Shown here: positions 9,350 through 17,483 of the stretch, one piece after another
Layout of the letters: the number at the start of each line of letters is the position of its first letter
How positions within the stretch are numbered: the first letter of the stretch is position 1
NCBI GenBank assembly: GCA_002320485.1
Contig: DCKW01000064.1
Coordinates: 1 to 38,356 of the forward strand
Length of the DNA stretch: 38,356 nt
Source of the DNA: Micavibrio sp. UBA1664
GTDB lineage: Bacteria; Pseudomonadota; Alphaproteobacteria; Micavibrionales; UBA1664
Direction: 5' to 3'
The notes under the pieces: model-generated
Database searches by the model: none
What the model was told of the DNA's origin: nothing
What the model saw: the letters and a program-made list of their open reading frames with translations, nothing else
Program-made: the position numbers and the translations under genes

Positions 9350-9512
9350 TTTTTAAAACCCTCTTGCACCGCCCCATGTGCGATACAGTTGCACCTCTCT
9401 ATATCTTTAGTATAGTCATACTTATGGTAATAAATCAAAAACTATCGTTTCGGGTTTTTGCCAAAACAGGGATAATTTTTCCTAAAATTTGAAATGTTTT
9501 TGAGCCTAAAAA

Positions 9513-9818
9513 TCAGTCTTCCAGAATACTGTTCAGACGCATGGCGACGCCCATCGATCCTTTAATTTTCAACTTTCTCATCATAAAGGCCATATTGGGG
9601 TCTTGTGACCCGTCCATGATCCCTTTAAACACATGCAAATCGGCGATCAGGATTACATCTGATTCACCATCATTATACGAAACATCGGCAGGACGGGTCG
9701 AACAATCAACAAGGATCACATCCTCATCCTGATCCTTAATGATAAATTTGACCGTTTTTTTAAAATCGGGTGCGAATTTAAGCTTATCCTGGAATTGTGT
9801 GATCAAACTATCATACAT
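9513..9818 (-). CDS. SCP2 sterol-binding domain protein
   Basis: A 101-residue single-domain protein of the SCP2 (sterol carrier protein 2) family, which binds lipids or fatty acyl-CoA in a hydrophobic tunnel. The family's pattern is clear in the second half: D-V-I-L-I-A-D-L (54-61), then a G-x-x-D-P-x-x-A-F-M-M-R-K-L-K-I-K-G-x-M-G motif and a final A-M-R-L. A GGAGA ribosome site lies about nine bases before the ATG. The enoyl-CoA hydratase/HAD fusion and acyl-CoA dehydrogenase are encoded nearby, so a role in acyl-CoA handling is reasonable, but this is inference. Confidence 0.88.
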   Translation of the reverse strand: MYDSLITQFQDKLKFAPDFKKTVKFIIKDQDEDVILVDCSTRPADVSYNDGESDVILIADLHVFKGIMDGSQDPNMAFMMRKLKIKGSMGVAMRLNSILED

Positions 9819-10066
9819 TTTTTAATGTCTCCTATCATTTGATAATAGGATAGCTTATTTGTATTAAAAGGATGTGAATATTAATCGATAACTTTTGTAA
9901 CACGCTGCCATTTTAAACCTATTTATTCCATGGGCAAAGACAGAGCTACGTTCAGGACAGGGTGTCAGATCATTCTCATCAATCATACGAAGCACATGCA
10001 TATAAAATGCACTTATAAAACCATCTAAAATTTGACATTTTCAATAAATTTCATTAAATACAATTT
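9819..10066. other. Intergenic region with little recognisable content
   Basis: This AT-rich stretch of 248 bases separates the divergent SCP2 gene and the small ORF at 10067. On the minus strand a 45-codon frame runs from an ATG at 10001 to a TAA at 9864; its composition (middle part D-E-N-D-L-T-P-C-P-E-R) looks protein-like, but it has no ribosome site and may be a gene remnant or chance. On the plus strand a possible promoter for the ORF at 10067 is present. I see no RNA gene. Confidence 0.4.
10032..10059 (+). promoter_or_regulatory. Possible sigma-70-type promoter
   Basis: A perfect TTGACA (10032-10037) is followed after 16 bases by TTAAAT (10054-10059), a four-of-six match to the -10 box. 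Transcription would begin at about 10066, directly at the ATG of the 74-residue ORF, which lacks a ribosome site, so the message would be leaderless. In such AT-rich DNA a chance match is possible. Confidence 0.35.
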
Positions 10067-10291
10067 ATGTATATATTTGAAGGTCCGTTAAAAACAACAC
10101 GATCATTTGATAATGCCGTCAGCAATAGTGAACAGGCACGTAAACATATTATTATTAAAGGATTCGATTATCCAAACTCAGCCGGAGGCAACAGCCGTGT
10201 TCTTTTTGATTTGAATACCAAATTCGCTGAAGACCGCAAAAAATTGCTAGATAATATTCGCGGGCATTATCCGAAAGCAAATATTGTTTAG
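10067..10291 (+). CDS. Small protein of unknown function
   Basis: I do not recognise this 74-residue protein. It is charged, without signal peptide or membrane helix, and has a Gly/Asn-rich centre (residues 38-43) flanked by two likely alpha/beta segments. The composition looks coding (few rare residues, balanced charge). No Shine-Dalgarno precedes the ATG, but a promoter-like sequence ends right at it, so leaderless translation is possible. Its TAG overlaps the TAA of the convergent acyl-CoA dehydrogenase gene by four bases. It may be spurious. Confidence 0.45.
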   Translation: MYIFEGPLKTTRSFDNAVSNSEQARKHIIIKGFDYPNSAGGNSRVLFDLNTKFAEDRKKLLDNIRGHYPKANIV

Positions 10292-12081
10292 AATGCTTCG
10301 GCTTTCATCGCCATCAGCGGTTCCGCCCCTGCCATAAGCGATTTAAATCTCCAATCAGCCTCAGTTAACATTTTGCTGAAGAAAAACTTTGCCGTTTGCA
10401 ATTTGGCTTCATAAAACTCTTTGTTATCCGGCTCGCCTTCCAATGCCTCTAGAGATACTTTAACCATGCGCGCCCACATATACCCCATCGCGACAAGCGC
10501 AAATTGACGCATATAATCCGTTGACGCCGCGCCTGCCTCATCAGGGTTTTTCAATCCTTTTTGGGCAATTGTGGCTGTTGCCTGCTGAAGCTTCATGAAC
10601 GCTTTGGCCAACGGCATGACATATTCCATCATTTCGGGGTTCTCACCCTCGGTTTCAATAAATTTTTGTACAGGATGGAAAAATCTGCGTAACAAACGCC
10701 CGTATCCTTGCGACATTTTACGTCCGACAAGATCAAGTGCCTGAATACCGTTGGTTCCCTCGTAAATTTCGGCAATACGCGCATCGCGCACATATTGTTC
10801 GACACCGTATTCCCATATGTAACCATGACCGCCATGCACCTGTACCGCCAAGTTTGATACAACTGACCCCATATCGGTCAAATATCCTTTCAGAATAGGC
10901 GTTAGAAGGGCGACTAAGTCATCCGCCTCTTGGCGTGTGGCCTCATCATGATGTTTATTGGCAATATCATGGTGCATGGCCGCCCAATATGACAAAGCGC
11001 GCGCGCCTTCGGTAAAGGCCTTTCCTGTCAGCAGCATCTTGCGTACATCGGGATGCACGATAATGGGGTCGGCTGGCTTATTCGGAGCCTTAGCCCCTGT
11101 CAGCGCTCGCATCTGCAACCTGTCTTTGGCGTAAGCGACCGCATTTTGGTAAGACACCTCAGCAATCCCTAGCCCTTGCATCGCCACACCCAGACGCGCT
11201 GCATTCATCATGGTAAACATCGCCTTTAAACCCTTATGCGGCTGGCCGACCAGCCATCCTTTGGCGCCGTCGAAATTCATGACGCAGGTGGCCGATGCCT
11301 TGATCCCCATTTTGTGTTCAATTGACCCGCAAGTGACACCCGAATTGCGGTCACCGACACTGCCATCCTCATTGGCGAAAAATTTCGGCACTACAAATAA
11401 TGATATGCCTTTAACTCCTTCAGGCGCATCCGGCAATCGTGCCAGAACGAGGTGAATAATATTTTCGGTTAAATCATGTTCCCCCGCCGAAATAAAAATC
11501 TTGGTTCCGGTGATGCTGTATGACCCGTCGCCATTATCGTCGGCCTTTGTTTTGATCAGACCCAGATCCGTTCCGCAGTGGGGTTCGGTCAGGTTCATCG
11601 TTCCCGACCATGATCCTTCCACCAATTTCGGCAAATACAATGCCTTTTGTTCGTCCGTACCGAAATGATGCAACGCTTCATAAGCCCCTTGCGATAGGCC
11701 GGGGTACATGCCGAAAGAAAAATTGGCCGCGCAAATCATTTCCTGCATTACCGTATTGACCACCATCGGCAGGCCCATGCCGCCAAAGTCGGGATCGGCA
11801 GATACGCCCGTCCAACCGCCTTCAATAAAAGTTTTATACGCTTCCTTAAATCCTTTTGGTGTCGTCACTTCGCCATTCTCAAAGTGGCATCCCTCGCCAT
11901 CACCGCTCTGGTTAATCGGGAAAAGAACGTCCTGACAAATTTTTGCCCCCTCTTCCAATACGGGGTCCACAAGGTCGGGTGTGGCCTCCTCATAACCGGG
12001 CAGTTCACTCAGGCTTTCCGTGTTTAACAATTCATGTAAGACAAACCGGATATCATCCAAAGGTGCATTAAAGACAGGCAT
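10288..12081 (-). CDS. Acyl-CoA dehydrogenase (long form with AcdhC-type C-terminus)
   Basis: FAD-dependent acyl-CoA dehydrogenase catalysing the first oxidation step of beta-oxidation. The N-terminal domain carries M-N-L-T-E-P-H-C-G-T-D (about residues 157-167), the substrate/FAD-binding loop; the C-terminal half contains R-D-A-R-I-A-E-I-Y-E-G-T-N-G-I-Q, where the glutamate of YEGTNG is the usual catalytic-base position. The extra C-terminal 100 or so residues match the large (about 600 aa) subfamily. I chose the ATG at 12081 (597 aa): the frame can be extended to a GTG at 12096, but family proteins begin with a sequence like MPVFNAPLDD and a GGGG lies upstream of that ATG. The electron acceptor, probably ETF, is not encoded here. 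Confidence 0.93.
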   Translation of the reverse strand: MPVFNAPLDDIRFVLHELLNTESLSELPGYEEATPDLVDPVLEEGAKICQDVLFPINQSGDGEGCHFENGEVTTPKGFKEAYKTFIEGGWTGVSADPDFGGMGLPMVVNTVMQEMICAANFSFGMYPGLSQGAYEALHHFGTDEQKALYLPKLVEGSWSGTMNLTEPHCGTDLGLIKTKADDNGDGSYSITGTKIFISAGEHDLTENIIHLVLARLPDAPEGVKGISLFVVPKFFANEDGSVGDRNSGVTCGSIEHKMGIKASATCVMNFDGAKGWLVGQPHKGLKAMFTMMNAARLGVAMQGLGIAEVSYQNAVAYAKDRLQMRALTGAKAPNKPADPIIVHPDVRKMLLTGKAFTEGARALSYWAAMHHDIANKHHDEATRQEADDLVALLTPILKGYLTDMGSVVSNLAVQVHGGHGYIWEYGVEQYVRDARIAEIYEGTNGIQALDLVGRKMSQGYGRLLRRFFHPVQKFIETEGENPEMMEYVMPLAKAFMKLQQATATIAQKGLKNPDEAGAASTDYMRQFALVAMGYMWARMVKVSLEALEGEPDNKEFYEAKLQTAKFFFSKMLTEADWRFKSLMAGAEPLMAMKAEAF

Positions 12082-12201
12082 AAATCGAAACCCCACATTT
12101 TTTAGTTACTATTTCTGTTTAAGATAGCACAAATTGGTAAAAAGAGAATGAAGGTTTATTTTCTAGAACCAATTAATCGTTTGAAGTGTTTATGATTTCA
12201 G

Positions 12202-13284
12202 ATGATGAAAAAACATAAAAAACGTAAATTTATTTTAGCTCTGGTTATACTGGTGGCCGTGACCCTGATTGGCGGACGCATTTACCTTCCTTATTATCTT
12301 AAGGATTACGTTAATGCGGAAATCGCGAAACTTGATGGCTACGGCGGGCAAGTTGAGGATATTGACGTGTGGCTTATCCGCGGCGCCTATCAAATCAAGG
12401 GAACCAATATATACAAAAATAACAATCACAAGCGTGAGCCTTTTTTCAGTGCCGATGTTATTGATTTGTCATTGGAATGGCGCGCATTAATCCATTTAAA
12501 AGTCGTTGCGGAAATAGAAATTTTTAATATGCATTTAAATTTCGCAAAATCCCAAACCGGTGAGGGTGCGGGTTGGCCTGCCCTTGTTGATTCCCTCACA
12601 CCGTTTGATGTTAACCGATTTGAAATTCATGGCGGTAAGGTTGCTTATAATGATTATAGTGCCGAACCGGCGATTAATCTGGCCGTTGATAATTTAAACC
12701 TTAAAACGACCAATCTTCGAAACGTCAGTGATAAAAATGTCGCATTACCTTCGGATTTGCTGTTGACCGGCAACACTATCGGCAACGGTAAAATCCGCAT
12801 CGACGGGAAAATGAACATCATCAAAAATATTCCCGATTTCGATATGGCCATGAATATGGATGAGGCACAGCTGACCGCATTCAATGACTATACACGCCAT
12901 TATGCCTCGCTTGACTTTGAAAATGGTAGCATAGGATTGTATGCCGAATTGGCCTCCACAAATGGGGATGCAGTCGGATATGTGAAACCGATTTTAAACG
13001 ACGTTGAAATGATCGATATAGATGATGATGGCAATCCGTTGAATGTTTTGTGGGAAAGTGTCGTCTCCGCCTTTGTTACGATTTTCCAAAATCAATCTGA
13101 GGAACAATTCGCATTGCGTATTCCTCTGGAAGGGAAATTGGAAAATCCACGCGTTAACGGATGGGCGGGTTTTTTAAGTATTTTCTCGAATGCCTTTAAC
13201 AAGGCATTTGAAAAACGCGATGACGGCACAATCGATATTAAAACATTGTTGGAAAACGAAACTTATCGCGATACCGTTGATTAA
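12202..13284 (+). CDS. DUF748/AsmA-like membrane-anchored protein
   Basis: A 360-residue protein with a basic N-terminus (KKHKKRK), one membrane helix (residues 10-30) and a long periplasmic part. It matches DUF748, related to the AsmA superfamily of envelope lipid-handling proteins: a L-P-Y-Y-L-K-D-Y-V segment, then G-x-V-x-D-I-D-V-W-L-I-R-G-A-Y, then P-F-F-S-A-D and L-S-L-E-W-R-A-L-I. The beta-rich pattern is continuous and only 360 residues, so this is a short member. Substrate is unknown; a bridge or groove role in lipid transport is inferred from AsmA relatives. It is divergent from the acyl-CoA dehydrogenase gene. Confidence 0.82.
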   Translation: MMKKHKKRKFILALVILVAVTLIGGRIYLPYYLKDYVNAEIAKLDGYGGQVEDIDVWLIRGAYQIKGTNIYKNNNHKREPFFSADVIDLSLEWRALIHLKVVAEIEIFNMHLNFAKSQTGEGAGWPALVDSLTPFDVNRFEIHGGKVAYNDYSAEPAINLAVDNLNLKTTNLRNVSDKNVALPSDLLLTGNTIGNGKIRIDGKMNIIKNIPDFDMAMNMDEAQLTAFNDYTRHYASLDFENGSIGLYAELASTNGDAVGYVKPILNDVEMIDIDDDGNPLNVLWESVVSAFVTIFQNQSEEQFALRIPLEGKLENPRVNGWAGFLSIFSNAFNKAFEKRDDGTIDIKTLLENETYRDTVD

Positions 13285-13287
13285 TAT

Positions 13288-13563
13288 TTATTTATCTTGT
13301 TGCATATGAAAGCGGATGTCATCTAATAATCGTTGGCGGCTGATGTCATCATTGTTTATTGCATGCTTTACTTTCTTTCGCATGGCCTGCATTTCCACAG
13401 CCTTTTGCATCTTGGCAATTTCTTCTTGTCCCAATTCTTCTCGCTTGGCTTTTAATTGGGCAAAAAGTTGCTGCTTGGCATCCGACATCATATTAATATC
13501 AAGAGTTTTAGCTTCGCTTTGTAAAACGGGAGGCGTTTTGCCTCCCTTGAAAATTTTAAACAT
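13288..13563 (-). CDS. Small coiled-coil protein of unknown function
   Basis: I do not recognise this 91-residue protein. After a short basic start (K-I-F-K-G-G-K) it becomes highly charged, with Lys, Glu, Gln and Met spaced in heptad style over residues 28-70, so a coiled coil is likely. There is no signal peptide, membrane helix or cysteine. The gene converges with the DUF748 gene (three bases apart) and lies 15 bases after the Cys-rich exported protein, so it may be the last gene of the fadN-like operon. A weak GAAGA precedes the ATG. Confidence 0.6.
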   Translation of the reverse strand: MFKIFKGGKTPPVLQSEAKTLDINMMSDAKQQLFAQLKAKREELGQEEIAKMQKAVEMQAMRKKVKHAINNDDISRQRLLDDIRFHMQQDK

Positions 13564-13578
13564 TATATGTCTTCAAAC

Positions 13579-13962
13579 TTAATAATAGAATTTATATTTA
13601 CTGCCATGCATATCAATTTCAACATAGCGTTTGTATAAATATCCATCGCCACGTTCCACTTCTTCTACTCCACGTCTGGCGCTTATTCCTTCATCGCTTG
13701 ATCCCGTGCACAGCGTATAGGAAGGAAGTGGCGCGCAGGATAAATTTCTCAACCGCTTGTAAAATGCATCTTTTTGCTTAGAACAATCAGAGGGAAAGCC
13801 ACCGGGAAGACAAATCCAGATTCCGCAATTTGATTCATAATCCGGATGGGATTCAGATGTAGGCACCGGACAATAGGCATAAGCCGAAGAGATACCGCCA
13901 ACGCCAGCCATCCCTAAAACCGCGCCCATAACAATGGATAATACTTTAATTTTTAATCGCAT
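13579..13962 (-). CDS. Cys-rich exported protein, TrbM-like cysteine spacing
   Basis: A 127-residue protein with a clear signal peptide (cleavage after AYA, residues 27-29) and six cysteines in the mature part (31, 46, 51, 60, 76, 85), probably forming three disulfides. The core C-G-I-W-I-C-L-P-G-G-F-P-S-D-C followed by Y-K-R-L and a second Cys pair resembles TrbM, a periplasmic conjugal-transfer protein that has a similar C-x-x-x-x-C-L ... C pattern. The similarity rests on a short region and I cannot compute it, so the family call is tentative. No ribosome site is visible before the ATG. The final 40 residues are charged and Tyr-rich. Confidence 0.6.
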   Translation of the reverse strand: MRLKIKVLSIVMGAVLGMAGVGGISSAYAYCPVPTSESHPDYESNCGIWICLPGGFPSDCSKQKDAFYKRLRNLSCAPLPSYTLCTGSSDEGISARRGVEEVERGDGYLYKRYVEIDMHGSKYKFYY

Positions 13963-13996
13963 ATTTCAATAATACTATAATTTATTAAAATTTTCT

Positions 13997-14653
13997 TTAA
14001 ATTTTTTTGATTATGCAATTTAAATTGTATGCTCGGAATGCAAGATACAAAGTGATTGAATTGAGGATATGCCATAAATAATGCACACCATAGGGAAATA
14101 TATCACATATTAAGCCATCCAACATACGCATTGTTAACGACATGCCAAACACAACAATTGCAATTGGGAGCAGCCATAATTCCCGGCTTTCATTTCGCCA
14201 GTGAAGGTACGTGTATGCCGCAAAAAGTACAAACACGGGGGCATATGCCTGACTTGCCCCCATGGCATCAGGCAAAATAGCTGATAGAGGTACTGACAAT
14301 AAGGGAATTATAATGATACTCCCCCACGCTGCTGAAAGAGGAAGCCTTGCTATTTTATGCATTGTTGCAAGATGGTAGATCAAAACCATACCGGCAATAG
14401 GTATGATATCGGCCATTCCTGCCCAACGTGTGGCAAATGTATGAAACAAAAAACTGCCTGTTCCTGTCAAAACCAATATGATTATTAATAATAGCGAATA
14501 TATATCGCGATAAGGCGGGCCGGATATATACAGACGATAACAAAACCATGCCGCAATCAGAAAAGCAATATTACTGATTGCGTTTAAAGGCTCCGACCAG
14601 AATGTAAAATCCGTGCGTTCGCAATACACATCAATTTGTTGCGAGAGCGACAT
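13997..14653 (-). CDS. Ceramidase-family (CREST) membrane protein
   Basis: A 218-residue protein with about seven membrane helices, matching the alkaline ceramidase/CREST superfamily of metal-dependent lipid amidases. The signature residues are present: Y-C-E-R-x-D-x-x-F-W-x-E-P-x-N-A-x-S-N at 10-28, S-F-L-F-H-T with His71, Asp82 in A-D-I-I-P, and the histidine pair in G-V-H-Y-L-W-H (His191, His195). These three His and one Asp are the expected zinc and base ligands. Substrate is unknown: it need not be ceramide. It is encoded three bases after the stop of the fused beta-oxidation enzyme, so both are likely co-transcribed. Confidence 0.88.
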   Translation of the reverse strand: MSLSQQIDVYCERTDFTFWSEPLNAISNIAFLIAAWFCYRLYISGPPYRDIYSLLLIIILVLTGTGSFLFHTFATRWAGMADIIPIAGMVLIYHLATMHKIARLPLSAAWGSIIIIPLLSVPLSAILPDAMGASQAYAPVFVLFAAYTYLHWRNESRELWLLPIAIVVFGMSLTMRMLDGLICDIFPYGVHYLWHILNSITLYLAFRAYNLNCIIKKI

Positions 14654-14656
14654 ACA

Positions 14657-17062
14657 TTAATTCCGAAGCGGTTTACCTGTAGTCAGCATATGTTCAATGC
14701 GCAACATCGTGCCCTCGTTTTGAACAAGTTTCATGAACTCCTGACGCTCCAGCGCGATAATGTCATCATCATTCATCGGGGTTGTCCAATCGGCCTTTTT
14801 ACCGCCTGTCAAAACCGTTGCCAAAGCAGAGGAAACCGTAACGTCATAGGGTGTCGCGCGTCCTGATTGACGCATATCCGCCACTGCCATATCAAGCGCC
14901 ATTTTACCGCTTGGCCCCGGCAGGCGGATATCATCATGTTTCTGTGGCGCTTCATATCCCTCAACGAGCTCCAGTGCCTTTTTCTTGGCGTCATAAAGAA
15001 GACGGTCACGGTTCATGGTCACACCATCCGTGTCACGGAAATATATTTCTTTCGCCTCTGGACCCGATTTTGCAACCGTTGCAGTTCCGATAATTTCAAA
15101 AGCTTTACGAATAGCCCCCATTGGCGTGGTATCCGGGGAAAACCACATTTTTTTACCGTCGGTTGCTTTGGCATATTGTTTTGCCTCTTTTTCCTTGTAT
15201 CGCAAAATCAGTTCCTTACATCCGCCCCAACCGGGAATAAGCCCCACGCCTACTTCGACCAGACCTGTATATGTTTCGGCATGAAGTTGCACATGATCGG
15301 AATGAAGAAGAATTTCGCATCCGCCGCCAAAGGCAAAGCCGCTTGGCGCGCTAACCACCGGAAACGGCGCGTGCTTCAAGGCCATATAAGCCTTTTGGCC
15401 GCCTGATACCATCTCCTCTATTTGCGGGAAAAGCGAAATATTCATTGCAAAGATGGCCAGGCCCAAATTCGCACCCGCGCTGAAATGCGAACCCTCGTTA
15501 TAAACAACCAACGCTTTATAGTCCCCTTGGCCGTCCCCGATGGTTTTAATGGCATGGGCAATCGTTTCAAAAACCGTTTCATCCAGCGCATTCATCTTCC
15601 CTGTAAATTCCAGACACAAAACGCCATCACCAATATCCCAGAGAGAAGCTGACGCCGCCTTATAAACAGGTTTGGATTTGAGCTTGATATCCTCAAGGAT
15701 CAATACGCCCTCACCTCTCTCAATAGGGTGATAAGCGCCATCGGTTCCAAAATAAAATTTTTGGCCGTTTTCAACTTTATAGAAACTACCCTCGCCGACA
15801 TTTGCGAGCAGATCAGGAACATCTAGCCCTGCTGCTTCAATCTCCTTTGCGAGCCACGATGCGCCCAGTTGATCAATCATTTCGAAGGGGCCGAACTTCC
15901 AGTTACATCCCATCTGCATTGCACGGTCAACGTCATACACTGTATCTGCGATCTGTGGAACCAATGAGGCCGCGTACGCCAGTGTATGTACCATCACGTC
16001 CTTAGCGTATGCACCGCCCTGATCGTCCGTCTGTAATACGGCACGCATACCCTTTTTGCCATTATCAACAGCCGCTGAGACTGCCTTTTCCGACGCGCGG
16101 TATGAGGATCCCTCCTCAAAGCCGTCGGTGGCGAAACGAACGGTTTGCTTTTCTTTGGCACTTTTAGGGGCATCGGGATTGAGGCGGTAGAACCCGCCCT
16201 TTCCTTTCCGTCCGGTATAGCCTGCGGCAATCATCTGATTGATAAAGGGTATGTCACGTGAAATTGATCTGTACTCGTCACTATCCGGCAAATTGGCCAG
16301 AAGTGATTTTGACAAATACGGCATCAAATCCACACCGACCAGATCAACAAGACCGAATACACCAGTTTTCGGAACGCCGATCGGCTTTGACAAAACGGCA
16401 TCGGCAAGCTCTATCGGAACATCCCTGTCCAAGGCCACATTCACTGCCTTTTGCATCCAGAAAGTCAGTATCCGGTTAACGATAAAACCGGGCGTATCAT
16501 TACAATGTACGACCGTTTTTCCAAGATGTATGTCACAAAATTCGGCAATCGTATCGACAGCGGACCTATCCGTTGCCTCCCCCTCAATGATTTCCAACAA
16601 ACGCATATACCGAGGAGGATTAAAGAAGTGCGTAATCATAAATGATTTCGCCATATCCTTATCCATATTCTCCATTAGGCGCGCCAAAGGAATTGTCGAC
16701 GTGTTCGATGATACTATTGAACCTTTTCTACGGTGCTTCGCTATTTTTTCATATGTTTTATGCTTGATCTCCAGATCCTCAAGCACGACCTCGACAATCC
16801 AGTCGCATGTTTGAAGTTTATCCAGATCGTCTTCCAGATTCCCGCACTCTATCAATTTCGCATTACGTTTTAGCATAAAAGGTGCCGGATCGGCCTTAAG
16901 CATTTTTTCAACCGCGCTTTTGGCGATCACGCTTCTGTCCTTTGCATCCTTGGGAACAATGTCGAGGAGAAGAACAGGCAGACCCGCATTTGTGATTTGG
17001 GCGGCAATCCCGCTTCCCATAACACCCGCTCCTATGACCGCGACTTTTTTGATCTCTGACAT
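14657..17062 (-). CDS. 3-hydroxyacyl-CoA dehydrogenase/enoyl-CoA hydratase fusion (FadN-like)
   Basis: A bifunctional beta-oxidation enzyme of 801 residues. The N-terminal half is an NAD-binding 3-hydroxyacyl-CoA dehydrogenase (G-A-G-V-M-G-S-G, residues 11-18). The C-terminal half is an enoyl-CoA hydratase/crotonase fold with G-S-H-F-S-A-G-A-N-L (oxyanion hole) and L-V-E-V-G-V-G-L-I-P-G-W-G-G. This dehydrogenase-first order matches Bacillus FadN (YusL) and is the reverse of E. coli FadB. Its partner thiolase is not next door. The acyl-CoA dehydrogenase encoded 2.6 kb away would supply the preceding step. The gene is divergent from icmT and heads a possible four-gene minus-strand unit. Confidence 0.93.
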   Translation of the reverse strand: MSEIKKVAVIGAGVMGSGIAAQITNAGLPVLLLDIVPKDAKDRSVIAKSAVEKMLKADPAPFMLKRNAKLIECGNLEDDLDKLQTCDWIVEVVLEDLEIKHKTYEKIAKHRRKGSIVSSNTSTIPLARLMENMDKDMAKSFMITHFFNPPRYMRLLEIIEGEATDRSAVDTIAEFCDIHLGKTVVHCNDTPGFIVNRILTFWMQKAVNVALDRDVPIELADAVLSKPIGVPKTGVFGLVDLVGVDLMPYLSKSLLANLPDSDEYRSISRDIPFINQMIAAGYTGRKGKGGFYRLNPDAPKSAKEKQTVRFATDGFEEGSSYRASEKAVSAAVDNGKKGMRAVLQTDDQGGAYAKDVMVHTLAYAASLVPQIADTVYDVDRAMQMGCNWKFGPFEMIDQLGASWLAKEIEAAGLDVPDLLANVGEGSFYKVENGQKFYFGTDGAYHPIERGEGVLILEDIKLKSKPVYKAASASLWDIGDGVLCLEFTGKMNALDETVFETIAHAIKTIGDGQGDYKALVVYNEGSHFSAGANLGLAIFAMNISLFPQIEEMVSGGQKAYMALKHAPFPVVSAPSGFAFGGGCEILLHSDHVQLHAETYTGLVEVGVGLIPGWGGCKELILRYKEKEAKQYAKATDGKKMWFSPDTTPMGAIRKAFEIIGTATVAKSGPEAKEIYFRDTDGVTMNRDRLLYDAKKKALELVEGYEAPQKHDDIRLPGPSGKMALDMAVADMRQSGRATPYDVTVSSALATVLTGGKKADWTTPMNDDDIIALERQEFMKLVQNEGTMLRIEHMLTTGKPLRN

Positions 17063-17176
17063 TGCGTTTTTTCCTCACTTTTTATTTGATGTAGAATTTT
17101 ATCATGATTTTGTTATATGCTTTAACTATTATTTTAATTTGAAAATGTTAATATTTTATACAATCTATTAATAATA

Positions 17177-17182
17177 CAGGAG
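17177..17182 (+). promoter_or_regulatory. Ribosome binding site of icmT
   Basis: CAGGAG seven bases before the ATG at 17190. The 12-base string ATAATACAGGAG that contains it (17171-17182) is identical to one arm of the inverted repeat upstream of the RNase R gene (21341-21352). Confidence 0.75.
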
Positions 17183-17189
17183 CAGCCGC

Positions 17190-17483
17190 ATGGCCGTTGA
17201 TTATGAAACCGAAATGGACTACCACTGGCGCAATACCATGAAACCCGTACGGTTTTTCATGTTTGATGCGCGCGCCGCCATTTTTATTTTTCCTGTATTA
17301 TTCCGCATGTTCAGCTGGTGGTCGTGGGCATTATTTTTTATCATGTTGGCCTTTTTCTGGTTTTTAGAAAGAAAAGGTCTGGTTTTCAGTGCGGCAATGC
17401 GCACGTTCCGGACTTGGATACTGGGCCGAAATCGCCCTGCATGGCTGTGGATCCGTAAACGTAAATTCCATGATTACGGATAA
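17190..17483 (+). CDS. icmT: IcmT/TraK-like protein of the Icm/Dot (type IVB) system
   Basis: A 97-residue inner-membrane protein of the IcmT family, a component of type IVB secretion and of IncI-type conjugation (TraK). Diagnostic features: H-W-R-N-T-x-K-P-V-R-F-F and D-A-R-A-A (12-30), a short hydrophobic double helix (31-57), then L-E-R-K-G and a basic tail with R-T-F-R-T-W and G-R-N-R-P-A-W. Length is close to that of the family. A good CAGGAG ribosome site precedes the ATG. It overlaps yggS by 14 bases, and so is the first gene of icmT-yggS-ubiH. Other Icm genes lie 5 kb downstream on the opposite strand. Confidence 0.85.
   Translation: MAVDYETEMDYHWRNTMKPVRFFMFDARAAIFIFPVLFRMFSWWSWALFFIMLAFFWFLERKGLVFSAAMRTFRTWILGRNRPAWLWIRKRKFHDYG

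Noticed and set aside
16239..16814. 191-codon plus-strand frame within the beta-oxidation fusion gene
   Set aside because: It lies opposite the conserved dehydrogenase domain, and its Ser/Thr/Arg-rich composition is typical of an antisense frame.
17389..17469. N-terminal extension of yggS to an ATG inside icmT
   Set aside because: The extra 27 residues are not seen in the YggS family and overlap most of the IcmT tail; the ATG at 17470 fits.
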